Source of the DNA: an uncultured Lachnospiraceae bacterium
GTDB taxonomy: Bacteria > Bacillota > Clostridia > Lachnospirales > Lachnospiraceae
Length of the DNA: 47,049 nt
NCBI GenBank assembly: GCA_946534145.1
Contig: CAMNCH010000006.1
Coordinates: 1-47,049 of the forward strand
Direction: 5' to 3'
The position numbers and the translations under genes were made by a program. The notes beneath the pieces are model-generated. The model ran no database searches and was not told the origin of the DNA. It was given only the letters and a program-made list of their open reading frames with translations. This document shows positions 1 to 8,494 of the stretch, one piece after another (positions within the stretch are counted from its first letter, which is position 1; each line of letters begins with the position of its first letter).

Positions 1-117
1 GAAGCCGACTTCGAATCCAACTGGCAGGCAATGGTTGACGAGCTTTACGCAAACGGCCTTGAGGATGCCAACAAAGCCATGACTGCTTTCCTCGCAGGAA
101 AAATCATAGACAAATAA
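1..117 (+). CDS. C-terminal fragment of a protein truncated by the window edge, resembling an extracellular sugar-binding (ABC transporter) protein
   Basis: Open frame from base 1 to TAA at 115-117: EADFESNWQAMVDELYANGLEDANKAMTAFLAGKIIDK*. Confidence 0.5.
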   Translation, partial: EADFESNWQAMVDELYANGLEDANKAMTAFLAGKIIDK

Positions 118-277
118 TCAGGCCACAAGATAAACTTGCTCCCGTCTCCCCGGGAAAGAAAGAGCCCTCGCTTCGGTTATGAAGCGGGGGCTTTTTGCTG
201 TAATATGTTTTCCGACTTATTTTCGTGATATACTGCATAAAGAAACACCAATCCAATTTCAAAATCAGAGGTATAAC

Positions 278-919
278 ATGTCAAAAAAACGAGTATTATG
301 TTTCGGTGATTCCCTAACCTGGGGATACGATCCCGACAAAAGAGTGCGTTTTCCCGAAGACAGCAGATGGCCCATGGTAATGCAGAGTATTCTCGGGGAT
401 GAATATACGGTAATCGAAGAAGGTCAGAACGGTCGCACCACAGCCACCGATGACCCCGCGGAAGGCGAAAAAAACGGTCTCAAATACATCGGCCCCTGCC
501 TTGAAAGCCACAGCCCCCTTGACTTAGTAATCATTATGCTTGGCTCCAATGACTGCAAAAGAAAATTTGCCTACTCCTCCATGGATATTGCGGGAGAAAT
601 GCAGATTATGCTTGAAAAGATACAGTCCTACAATCATTTCAGATGTTCGGACGGTTTCAAAGTAATTCTTGTTTCTCCGCCCTTCATTTCCGATGCCATC
701 AAGACTTCCTGGCTCGGTGACAGTTTCGGATATGAAAATGCCGCAAAGCTCTCAAGAGAGCTTCCCGACTGGTACTCTCAATTAGCCGGCATGTACGGTT
801 GCACCTTCTTTGACGCCTCCAAACACGTTGTTGCCAGCGATTCCGACGGCTGTCACATGGATGCCGACAATCAAAAGAAGCTGGGACAGCTGCTTGCAGA
901 GCTGGTAAAGCAAATTTAA
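278..919 (+). CDS. SGNH/GDSL hydrolase (arylesterase/acyltransferase-like)
   Basis: MSKKRVLCFGDSLTWGYD..., VIEEGQNGRTTATDDP, DLVIIMLGSND blocks; ATG at 278 fits the family better than the upstream ORF start at 179. Confidence 0.9.
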   Translation: MSKKRVLCFGDSLTWGYDPDKRVRFPEDSRWPMVMQSILGDEYTVIEEGQNGRTTATDDPAEGEKNGLKYIGPCLESHSPLDLVIIMLGSNDCKRKFAYSSMDIAGEMQIMLEKIQSYNHFRCSDGFKVILVSPPFISDAIKTSWLGDSFGYENAAKLSRELPDWYSQLAGMYGCTFFDASKHVVASDSDGCHMDADNQKKLGQLLAELVKQI

Positions 920-928
920 ACAGATAGA

Positions 929-985
929 AAAATGCCTCTGTTGACTCTACTGCCATAAAACCGTCTTCAGGGGCATCTTTTTTAT
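929..985 (+). terminator. Intrinsic terminator downstream of SGNH hydrolase
   Basis: ATGCCTCTG...CAGGGGCAT followed by CTTTTTTAT. Confidence 0.6.
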
Positions 986-1026
986 CTCATTTTTGTCTTT
1001 TCGCACTTAACTATACCTTATCGTGA

Positions 1027-1114
1027 TGACCCTATGCTCATTCTCTTGCCTACAGGGTCAACAGAGCTTCGGTTCTTACATGACCCTACGAGGGAAAAAG
1101 TAAGTGATGGGTCA
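1027..1114. repeat. Two tandem TGACCC...GGGTCA inverted-repeat units, 54-bp period
   Basis: TGACCCT at 1027 and 1081; (A/T)GGGTCA at 1054 and 1108; both offsets are exactly 54 bp. Confidence 0.7.
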
Positions 1115-1358
1115 ACAAACCTTCTTTTTCGGCGGCCAAAGCCCGACTGCTACCAGACCCAAGCCTCCATTTTGTTTTCTCACTGTAATTTCTCCAAACC
1201 CAATATGTTTTTGTTACTATATTGATAGTAAAGCATAGCCGGCCCGCGGTACATATATACAAGAGCAAATTCGGGCTTTATATTTTGTCAGTACCGAAGA
1301 ATTAATGTATAATGGCTATAAGTTATAATTATTGCAAATTCCCTTCACGGAGGTTGTT

Positions 1359-3257
1359 TTGAGCGAAGCACTGTTAAATCTTTCTTTTACCCTGGCCGCT
1401 TTTGTCTTCAATGTGACCCTGTGCGTTCTGGTAACGGTCTACGGCACGGAAGATAAACACAAGAATCTTACTTTCAGAAATTTCACATATATTCTGCTCA
1501 TCGGCAATGTTATTACCATTTGTGATGTGTTTTTCAGGCGCTCGGCGATAGTGTACATACCTTATACGTTGAGGCTTATTATTTATGTGCTTTCTTTCCT
1601 GTCCAATGTTATGCTTACGTATTTCTTTGCAAAATATGCGGAGAGTTTCTTTCAAACGAACAAGCGCAGGAAGTTCTTCTCTACCCTCAACGATATTATT
1701 CTGGTGGGGCTTTTTGCCACGGCGTTTGTGTGCTTTTTCCTGACGCTTCCCCATATAAGCGATGACAAATATTCCTATCTGCTTCCCTCGGTTCCCAAGC
1801 TGATTCTGGCTTATTATTCCGAGCTTTACTATCTGCTCTATGCAATGGTGGTTTTCCTGGTAAATGCAAGAGATTTAAACAAGCGCGCCCGCATTACCGC
1901 CGCCGCTGCGTTTACCGTAACCATCAGTGTCATCATATTTGAGTTATTTAACCCCACCGAGATTTATTTCAACTATTTCGGCGCCATTTTGGGTCTTTAC
2001 ATCTTCTACATAGGAGTGGAGACCCCCGACTACAAGAACCTCATGGCCACCATGAAGGAGCTTGAAATCGCAAGGCTCAAGGCCGACGAAGCCAACCGCT
2101 CCAAATCTGAGTTTCTCGCCAATATGTCTCACGAGATTCGTACCCCCATCAATGCTGTGGTGGGCATGAACGAAATGATTCTTCGCGAGGCTCACGAGCC
2201 CGAGATTATCGAGTACTCCCACAACATTGAAAGTGCCGGTCGCGGACTTTTGTCCATCATCAACGACATCCTGGATTTTTCCAAGATTGAAGCCGGCAAG
2301 ATGGAGCTTCACGAGGGTCCGTACAAATCCGGTTCTCTTATCAGCGACATAGCCGTTATGCTCTCGGTCAAGGCCAAAGAAAAAAATCTGCAGTTTGATG
2401 TTGATGTCAACGAAACACTTCCCGACGGTCTTATCGGTGACGAAGTACGTGTGCGTCAGATAGTGGTCAACGTTTTGAATAACGCCATAAAATATACGGA
2501 GAAGGGAGGCGTGCGTCTGGCCGTGGATTACACCAGAGTCGCCGACATCTGCACTCTTATCTTTAAGGTCTCCGACACCGGTATCGGTATCAAGAAGGAG
2601 GATCTCCCCAAGGTCTTTGAGAAGTTCGACCGCGTGGATATGGAGAAAAATAAAACCATCGAGGGCACCGGTCTCGGACTCGCCATCGTTAAGCGTCTTC
2701 TTTCCATGATGAACGGCTCCATTGATGTGGAGAGCGAATACGGCAAAGGTTCAACCTTTACTCTGAGGGTTCCCCAGAAAGTTGACAAGGACGAGGCTAT
2801 CGGCGATTATCGCAAGAAGTTTAATTCTTCTTTTGCCACCCAAGACGGGTACAAAGAATTGTTCTTGGCTCCCGATGCCGAAATTCTGGTGGTGGACGAT
2901 ACGGTGGTGAACCTGACTGTTGTTAAGGCGCTCCTCAAGAAAACGCAGATACGAATCGATGTGGCCAAAAGCGCTGCAGAGGCCCTTGTTAAGACCGTTC
3001 AGAAGCACTACGATACCATTCTTCTCGACAACCGTATGCCCGGTATGGACGGTGCCGAAGCCCTTCCCATAATGCGTACTCAGGAAGGCGGCTTAAATCA
3101 CGAAACTCCCATCATCTGTCTCACCGCCGACGCTATCAGCGGCGCCAGAGAGCGATACCTCGCCGAAGGCTTTACGGATTACCTCACGAAGCCCATCGAA
3201 AGTGTGGCGCTTGAGCTAATGCTGCTTAAGTATCTTCCTCAGGACAAGGTAAAATAA
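1359..3257 (+). CDS. Multi-TM hybrid sensor histidine kinase with C-terminal receiver domain
   Basis: H-box SEFLANMSHEIRTPINAVVGMNE, N-box NNAIKYTEKG, G-boxes, receiver LLDNRMPGMDG; GGAGG upstream favours a TTG start at 1359 rather than 1332. Confidence 0.9.
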   Translation: MSEALLNLSFTLAAFVFNVTLCVLVTVYGTEDKHKNLTFRNFTYILLIGNVITICDVFFRRSAIVYIPYTLRLIIYVLSFLSNVMLTYFFAKYAESFFQTNKRRKFFSTLNDIILVGLFATAFVCFFLTLPHISDDKYSYLLPSVPKLILAYYSELYYLLYAMVVFLVNARDLNKRARITAAAAFTVTISVIIFELFNPTEIYFNYFGAILGLYIFYIGVETPDYKNLMATMKELEIARLKADEANRSKSEFLANMSHEIRTPINAVVGMNEMILREAHEPEIIEYSHNIESAGRGLLSIINDILDFSKIEAGKMELHEGPYKSGSLISDIAVMLSVKAKEKNLQFDVDVNETLPDGLIGDEVRVRQIVVNVLNNAIKYTEKGGVRLAVDYTRVADICTLIFKVSDTGIGIKKEDLPKVFEKFDRVDMEKNKTIEGTGLGLAIVKRLLSMMNGSIDVESEYGKGSTFTLRVPQKVDKDEAIGDYRKKFNSSFATQDGYKELFLAPDAEILVVDDTVVNLTVVKALLKKTQIRIDVAKSAAEALVKTVQKHYDTILLDNRMPGMDGAEALPIMRTQEGGLNHETPIICLTADAISGARERYLAEGFTDYLTKPIESVALELMLLKYLPQDKVK

Positions 3258-3266
3258 AGAAACATA

Positions 3267-3301
3267 AAACCCACAGTCACCTTATACAGGACTGTGGGTT
3301 T
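3267..3301. terminator. Bidirectional intrinsic terminator between convergent genes
   Basis: AAACCCACAGTC-acc...cag-GACTGTGGGTTT. Confidence 0.85.
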
Positions 3302-3308
3302 ATTATTG

Positions 3309-4202
3309 CTATTTTTTGTGTTTGAGAGCATCCAGGGCGAATTCCCAGAAGGCTTCACATGCAGGGGAGATTCTTCTTTTTTTGCTCTTGATAAGCAGGT
3401 AGGAGGCTACAGCCTCGGGATGGTCGATGTTCTTCACCGTAACGTATTCATCGTCCACCATTGTGCCCTTGGCCCTCGGAAAGATGGCTATGCCGATACC
3501 GGACTTGGCCAGTTCTCTCACATTAATCATGTGAGCGGCCTTACAGGCCACGTTAAGGGGCTTCTGTGGGTCCGGCATCCATTTCCTGAACTCATCGCTT
3601 CTGGAGGCTCTGGAGGGGATTATAAGGGGTTTATCAGCCAGTTCTGCAGGCTTGATGCTCTTGCCCGGTTTGCCTGCCAGCGGATCGCTGTTGGGGATTA
3701 TGGCCGCCCAGGGCTCCGAATGAATATGCTCGGATATAATCTCCGGATCCGAGAAAGGCTCCATTACTATGGCGATATCACATAGACCGTTGTGGGTACG
3801 ATGCACTATCTCGTCAGTGGTACCGCTCCATATATCGAATGTTACGTCCGGATGGAGTTTCTTAAAGCCTGCGATCCACTCCGCCAGCATATGGGGACCG
3901 TAGCCCGAAACCGTGGCTATATACACAATTCCCTTAAGACTGCTGCCCATCTTGGAAATATCTGCCTTGGACCTGTTCTCTATATCTAACATCTGTGCCG
4001 CATACTGCTTAAAAAGAATGCCTGCCTCGGTTAAATGAAGTGAGTGGGGCGTCCTTTCAAAAAGTTCCGTGCCCAGTTCCTCCTCCAAGTCCTTAATCTG
4101 CCTCGACAATGGCGGCTGTGCAATATTAAGCTTCTCCGCCGCTTTCGTAAAATTCATCTCTTCCGCCACAGCCATGAAGTATCTTATGTGCCTAAGTTCC
4201 AT
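3309..4202 (-). CDS. LysR-family transcriptional regulator
   Basis: MELRHIRYFMAVAEEMNFTKAAEKLNIAQPPLSRQIKDLEEELGTELFERT N-terminal wHTH. Confidence 0.93.
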   Translation of the reverse strand: MELRHIRYFMAVAEEMNFTKAAEKLNIAQPPLSRQIKDLEEELGTELFERTPHSLHLTEAGILFKQYAAQMLDIENRSKADISKMGSSLKGIVYIATVSGYGPHMLAEWIAGFKKLHPDVTFDIWSGTTDEIVHRTHNGLCDIAIVMEPFSDPEIISEHIHSEPWAAIIPNSDPLAGKPGKSIKPAELADKPLIIPSRASRSDEFRKWMPDPQKPLNVACKAAHMINVRELAKSGIGIAIFPRAKGTMVDDEYVTVKNIDHPEAVASYLLIKSKKRRISPACEAFWEFALDALKHKK

Positions 4203-4221
4203 GAGTATGCCCTCTGTTTTA

Positions 4222-4240
4222 CGATACCTTTAAGGTATCG
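4222..4240. promoter_or_regulatory. Perfect palindrome in the 5' leader of the LysR gene
   Basis: CGATACCTT-T-AAGGTATCG, 9-bp perfect arms, just upstream of the LysR start and downstream of a TATAAT on the minus strand. Confidence 0.6.
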
Positions 4241-4372
4241 CCACACCTTTATTATATGTATTTCACAAATTTCTTGCAACGGCTTATATTAAAGTTACAA
4301 AGAAACAATACAGCGAACCGGCCGGAACGCAGACACATATTAATCGTTTTTTTCACAGAAAGGAGTTTTATC

Positions 4373-4438
4373 ATGAAGAAAATCGAGAAGTTTTTAGAGT
4401 CGCTGTTGGAAACATTTTCACACGTAGCAAAATTCTAA
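4373..4438 (+). CDS. Candidate 21-aa amphipathic peptide
   Basis: AAAGGAG-N6-ATG; MKKIEKFLESLLETFSHVAKF*; hairpin terminator-like sequence follows. Confidence 0.5.
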   Translation: MKKIEKFLESLLETFSHVAKF

Positions 4439-4473
4439 CTTAAGAGAGTTACTTTAAATATTTAATGCAGTCA

Positions 4474-4520
4474 GGGGTGCCGTGCGCAATGTACGACATC
4501 CCGTTTCCTTTTTATTTGAA
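4474..4520 (+). terminator. Hairpin downstream of the 21-aa ORF
   Basis: GGGGTGCCGT-gcgcaatgt-ACGACATCCC followed by a T-rich tract. Confidence 0.5.
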
Positions 4521-4543
4521 TATTTTTCCGTATAACAAAAGAA

Positions 4544-4577
4544 AGAGAAGATACTTAGCATCTTCTCTCCCTTTTTG
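4544..4577 (+). terminator. Intrinsic terminator
   Basis: GAGAAGAT-acttagc-ATCTTCTC followed by CCTTTTT. Confidence 0.6.
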
Positions 4578-4644
4578 AGAATGGTACATTGGGGTTATGG
4601 GGTATGGTCTTATTATGCATTAGAGTAATTAAAGAATAATTAAA

Positions 4645-4678
4645 GGAGCAAAAAAATTTCAAAAAATTTTTGCTCCTA
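4645..4678 (-). terminator. Terminator of the GH5 gene
   Basis: AGGAGCAAAAA...TTTTTGCTCCT just past the minus-strand stop. Confidence 0.6.
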
Positions 4679-4683
4679 AAAAA

Positions 4684-5712
4684 TTACAGGTATTTAAGCA
4701 GTTCGGGACGGATTTCGTCGTTAAGAGAATCCACGATTCCGAAGTCCATTTCTTTAAATGACCATGCGGTTCTGGGGATATTGTAGTGGTCTAAAACTTC
4801 GTGAATGTCTCTGTACCAGTCGAGGACACTCTGACGGTCGGCCTTGTCAATTACTCCGTATTCACCGCAGTAAAGTTCAACGTTATATTTCTCAGAAACT
4901 TCTATTGCCTTCTTGAAAGCATTGTAGAAGAACTGTGAATCAATAATGCCTTCGGGAAGATCCTTGAAGTGTCCGTCAAAGTCATCGCCGAATATATCGT
5001 GGGAAGCTTTACGCAACTCACTTACGGGACGCTTGTAGGCAGTCTTAAAATCTCTCGGCATCTTGTTAACCCATCCTGCCGACTGATGGGTAAATACCAT
5101 GGGGTCGTAGCAGTGGAACGTATATACCACATGGTCATCTACGGGCTTGGGTAAAAGTGTAAGTCCTACGATGCTGCTGTTGTAAATGCCGCCGATAATA
5201 ACGGTCTTCTCAGGAACGATTTCATGAATGAGTTTAATGGTCTCTGTGGAAATACGATTCCAGTCTTCGGCCATTCTGTATTCCGTAACTTCGTTGAGAA
5301 GTTCGAAAGCCATAATTTCCTCATGACCGTATCTTCGGGTAAATTCAAGCCACAGATTCTTAAACATATCCTGAAGCTTGGGGTCTGTAAAGAAACTGCA
5401 GTACTCCGCATTGTCAAATACATATCCGCAGCATTTGTGAAGATCGAGGACTATCTTAAGTCCGTATTTGCGACACCATTTAATGCAGTCGTCCACGTGC
5501 TTGAAGCCGCTTTCTATAAAGCTACCGTCTTCACGCTGCACTACATTGTAATCGATGGGAAGACGGACATGGTCCAGTCCCCAGCTCTTAATGGTCTCAA
5601 TGTCTTTCTCGGTAATAAAGGTGTTGTAATGCTCCTCATTGTAACGGGGACCGCACTGGGACAGCCAGCCGCCCAGATTAACACCCTTAAGGTAACCTTC
5701 CATAAGTTTCAT
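4684..5712 (-). CDS. Glycoside hydrolase family 5 (cellulase/exo-glucanase-like)
   Basis: GVNLGGWLSQ, HVRLPIDYNV, IVLDLHK, FELLNEV (acid/base), CGEYGV (nucleophile) motifs; start uncertain (ORF open to 5799). Confidence 0.85.
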   Translation of the reverse strand: MKLMEGYLKGVNLGGWLSQCGPRYNEEHYNTFITEKDIETIKSWGLDHVRLPIDYNVVQREDGSFIESGFKHVDDCIKWCRKYGLKIVLDLHKCCGYVFDNAEYCSFFTDPKLQDMFKNLWLEFTRRYGHEEIMAFELLNEVTEYRMAEDWNRISTETIKLIHEIVPEKTVIIGGIYNSSIVGLTLLPKPVDDHVVYTFHCYDPMVFTHQSAGWVNKMPRDFKTAYKRPVSELRKASHDIFGDDFDGHFKDLPEGIIDSQFFYNAFKKAIEVSEKYNVELYCGEYGVIDKADRQSVLDWYRDIHEVLDHYNIPRTAWSFKEMDFGIVDSLNDEIRPELLKYL

Positions 5713-5817
5713 GCTCACCGCCGTATCTGCCCTGAACTCGGGCTTTTTAGTATAGTCTGTCCTGAAAATTATACCACAGAAAGCATGTAAAAACCACATA
5801 AAACAGCCATTCCGGGC

Positions 5818-6570
5818 CTAAATAAACTCCGTAACATGCTTGCGCTTCCATTTGGCAAAATGATTGAGCTGGCAGGCGGGATTGTTACGCTCCTCAATGG
5901 CTATGTGCTCAAAATAAGCCCTCCACATGGCCGTGAAGGAATCCTCATAGTCCTCGGTGGTACGAAGCCTCTCAAACTCTTCATCAGAGAGCTTTCGTAT
6001 GTAATACCTGCTGTTAATGGGGTGAACAGCCGCCTCACGATGAACATCATCGATGATAATCCAATACTCGGAAGGCATTCTGTCCGAGAAATGCTCGCAC
6101 ACAGGCAAAAGAACGCGGCTCTTGGGCTCAATATGGGACACGAAAACGTCCCCGAGTCTGTTAAACCTCGCAAACTCTATAAAGCTGCTGACCTCCCTGC
6201 CGAAACGTATCCGTATAGCCTTAAAACGAGCCACTGCATTGAAACCGTAGGCATCCAGCACCCCCGCTCCAAGCCTGAAGCCCAATACCAGCACTCTGTA
6301 CACCGTATCAAGGGCATCCGACTCATAGGCTCCCAGGGCAAAGACCACCTCGCTGTAAAACGCAGGAGAAATCTTGACATTGACAGCATCCGCCACCGCC
6401 ATAGCCTTCTTAATGTCAGTCTCCACATGCACATAACGGTCAAACATATTAAACTGTTCAACAGGCGCCACCTGAAGCCTTACATTGTCATGTCCGAGCC
6501 TGCTGTACCAGGCATCATATATGCATGTCAGCATGGATTCAAGAGAATCCTCACACACAAACACCGTCAT
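5818..6570 (-). CDS. DUF4130/TIGR03915-like probable DNA metabolism protein, partner of the radical SAM protein
   Basis: MTVFVCEDSLESMLTCIYDAWYSRLGHDNVRL start typical of the family; ATGA overlap with the upstream gene. Confidence 0.8.
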   Translation of the reverse strand: MTVFVCEDSLESMLTCIYDAWYSRLGHDNVRLQVAPVEQFNMFDRYVHVETDIKKAMAVADAVNVKISPAFYSEVVFALGAYESDALDTVYRVLVLGFRLGAGVLDAYGFNAVARFKAIRIRFGREVSSFIEFARFNRLGDVFVSHIEPKSRVLLPVCEHFSDRMPSEYWIIIDDVHREAAVHPINSRYYIRKLSDEEFERLRTTEDYEDSFTAMWRAYFEHIAIEERNNPACQLNHFAKWKRKHVTEFI

Positions 6571-7994
6571 CGTCCCGCCGCCTCCAAACCGTAGTCAAAT
6601 ATGCTCATCTGTCTGTAGGTAGTCCTGTCGGAGAAATTGTAAACCTCACGCCTGTCCACGTCAGTAAGGCGGTTGACTATGAACCGCTCATCTATGGGAA
6701 TTCTGTCCATCATCCTGCCGCCGCAGGTAATAAAGTAACGCGCCCTCTTAAGCACTACACCCATCTTCTTGAGCGCATCAAAGGTAAGTCCCCCGTATCG
6801 TCTGGCCCTGAATATCCTCTCAAGGCTCTTGGGGCCGATACCGGGCACCCTGATAAGCACATCCGCCGGCGCTGTATTCACCTCCACCGGGAACACATCA
6901 AGATGTCTCACCGCCCAGTCACACTTGGGATCTATAGCCTCATTGAAATTGGGTCTCTCGGGACTTAGCAGCTCCGAAGCCGAGAATCCGTAATATCTTA
7001 ACAGCCAGTCCGCCTGATAGAGCCTGTGCTCCCTCAAAAGCGGCACGGCACTGCCCTTCGCCGGAAGCGCAGCATCTTCATTGAGCGGAACATAGGCGGA
7101 AAAGAAAACCCTCTTTAAATCAAAGTTCTTGTAAAGCTGTTCACTTACCGTAATAAGCTCAAGGTCCGAGTCCTGAGTAGCTCCCACTATCATCTGGGTA
7201 CTCATGCCCGCCGGAGCAAACGGTCGCCGCAAATCCCTGTCGAGTGCCCTCTCCGGTACTATCAGCTTGTGATCACCCGAAGTCTCAAGACGCATCTGCG
7301 AAAAAATATTGTTCTCAAGTCTGTTATTGATAACCGCTCTCTCCATCTGCGGAGTCTTGCCTATAGCAACTCTGTGAGCCGCTATGGTACCGCTGATCTG
7401 CGCCATGGGCTTGACGATATTGTTAAAGTTCTTACCCGGAGCCAGTTTCTTAAGGCTCTCGCTGTTGGGAAGTTCAAGATTGAGGCTGATACGGTCCGCC
7501 AGGAGCCCCGCCTGAGCCAGCAGTTCCTCGGGCGCACCCGGAATAGCCTTAACGTGAATATACCCGTTAAAGCGGTATTTATTGCGAAGCAGGCTCAAGG
7601 TCCTGCAGATTAACTCCATGGTATACTCTGGACTGTTAAGCACTCCCGAGCTTAGGAAAAGCCCCTCAATATAATTGCGCTTGTAAAACTCAATCACAAG
7701 ATTACATATCTCGTCGGGGGTAAAGGTAGCCCTCTGTACGTCATTGGACCGCCTGTTAAGGCAGTATTTGCAATCGTGAATACAGTGGTTGCTCATAAGA
7801 ATCTTAAGAAGGGAAATACAACGTCCGTCCGCCGCAAAAGAATGACAGATGCCCGCCGCACAGGAATTGCCGAGGAACCCCTCCTTACCCTTCCTGTCCA
7901 CACCGCTTGAGGTACAGGCCACATCATATTTGGCCGCATCGGCCAGAATCTGCAATTTGTCCATTGTGGAAAGATCGTTAATGATATCGTACAT
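6567..7994 (-). CDS. Putative DNA modification/repair radical SAM protein with C-terminal helix-hairpin-helix
   Basis: CIHDCKYCLNRR (CxxxCxxC cluster), VLIRVPGIGPKSLERIF HhH motif; AGAGGA RBS before ATG at 7994. Confidence 0.88.
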   Translation of the reverse strand: MYDIINDLSTMDKLQILADAAKYDVACTSSGVDRKGKEGFLGNSCAAGICHSFAADGRCISLLKILMSNHCIHDCKYCLNRRSNDVQRATFTPDEICNLVIEFYKRNYIEGLFLSSGVLNSPEYTMELICRTLSLLRNKYRFNGYIHVKAIPGAPEELLAQAGLLADRISLNLELPNSESLKKLAPGKNFNNIVKPMAQISGTIAAHRVAIGKTPQMERAVINNRLENNIFSQMRLETSGDHKLIVPERALDRDLRRPFAPAGMSTQMIVGATQDSDLELITVSEQLYKNFDLKRVFFSAYVPLNEDAALPAKGSAVPLLREHRLYQADWLLRYYGFSASELLSPERPNFNEAIDPKCDWAVRHLDVFPVEVNTAPADVLIRVPGIGPKSLERIFRARRYGGLTFDALKKMGVVLKRARYFITCGGRMMDRIPIDERFIVNRLTDVDRREVYNFSDRTTYRQMSIFDYGLEAAGR

Positions 7995-8015
7995 TTGTTC
8001 GTCCTCTTTAATTAA

Positions 8016-8044
8016 AGTATACAAACAAACGTTCGCTATGTCAA
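8016..8044 (-). promoter_or_regulatory. Sigma-A promoter with a LexA/SOS-like box inside its spacer
   Basis: Minus strand TTGACA-TAGCGAACGTTTGTTTG-TATACT (17-bp spacer) containing CGAACGTTTGTTTG (8022-8035); plus-strand reading CAAACAAACGTTCG is 12/14 to CGAACRNRYGTTYC. Confidence 0.7.
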
Positions 8045-8068
8045 CTTCTTTTTCTTTTGCCCGAACAC

Positions 8069-8102
8069 GAAAAGAAGCGCCGAGAGAGCACCTCGACGCT
8101 TC
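8069..8102 (-). terminator. Intrinsic terminator
   Basis: Minus strand GAAGCGTCGAG...CTCGGCGCTTC-TTTTC. Confidence 0.6.
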
Positions 8103-8129
8103 ACTGAAAAGGATTATATTGGCTACCGC

Positions 8130-8366
8130 CTACGCGGTCTGATTACCGAGTACCAGTCTGTATACAAATACGAAAACCGCAATTCCCAAAAGAATCGGTA
8201 TTGCCGCAAAAATCATTTTAAACACAAGTCCGATAACCGCTGCGAATGCCGCCAGCACTAAAATGCCTATCATAAAAATCGAAAGCTTTGCAAACATTCC
8301 CATAAGTCCCAAAAATACTCTTATGCCCAAAACCGCAAGTGCGATGCCAACCAACAATGTAATCAT
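8130..8366 (-). CDS. Small multi-TM membrane protein (78 aa)
   Basis: CGGAGGTACAAAG-ATG; MITLLVGIALAVLGIRVFLGLMGMF... Confidence 0.65.
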   Translation of the reverse strand: MITLLVGIALAVLGIRVFLGLMGMFAKLSIFMIGILVLAAFAAVIGLVFKMIFAAIPILLGIAVFVFVYRLVLGNQTA

Positions 8367-8494
8367 TCTTTGTACCTCCGTTTGAAGATTTATCTTATGT
8401 ATAAAGAATACCTCACACCGGGCCAGGAATATACCGTCAGGGCAGAAAAATAGCCCCTTGTAATTCTTCAAAAAGAAAAACTTGGGGCAATTAA

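Noticed and set aside
1034-1225. 63-aa plus-strand ORF and antisense ORF 1086..1268
   Set aside because: Overlap the TGACCC/GGGTCA repeats, no RBS, no recognisable sequence.
5224-6594. Long plus-strand ORFs (188 aa, 252 aa) over the GH5 and DUF4130 genes
   Set aside because: Antisense to conserved genes; no RBS or domain support.
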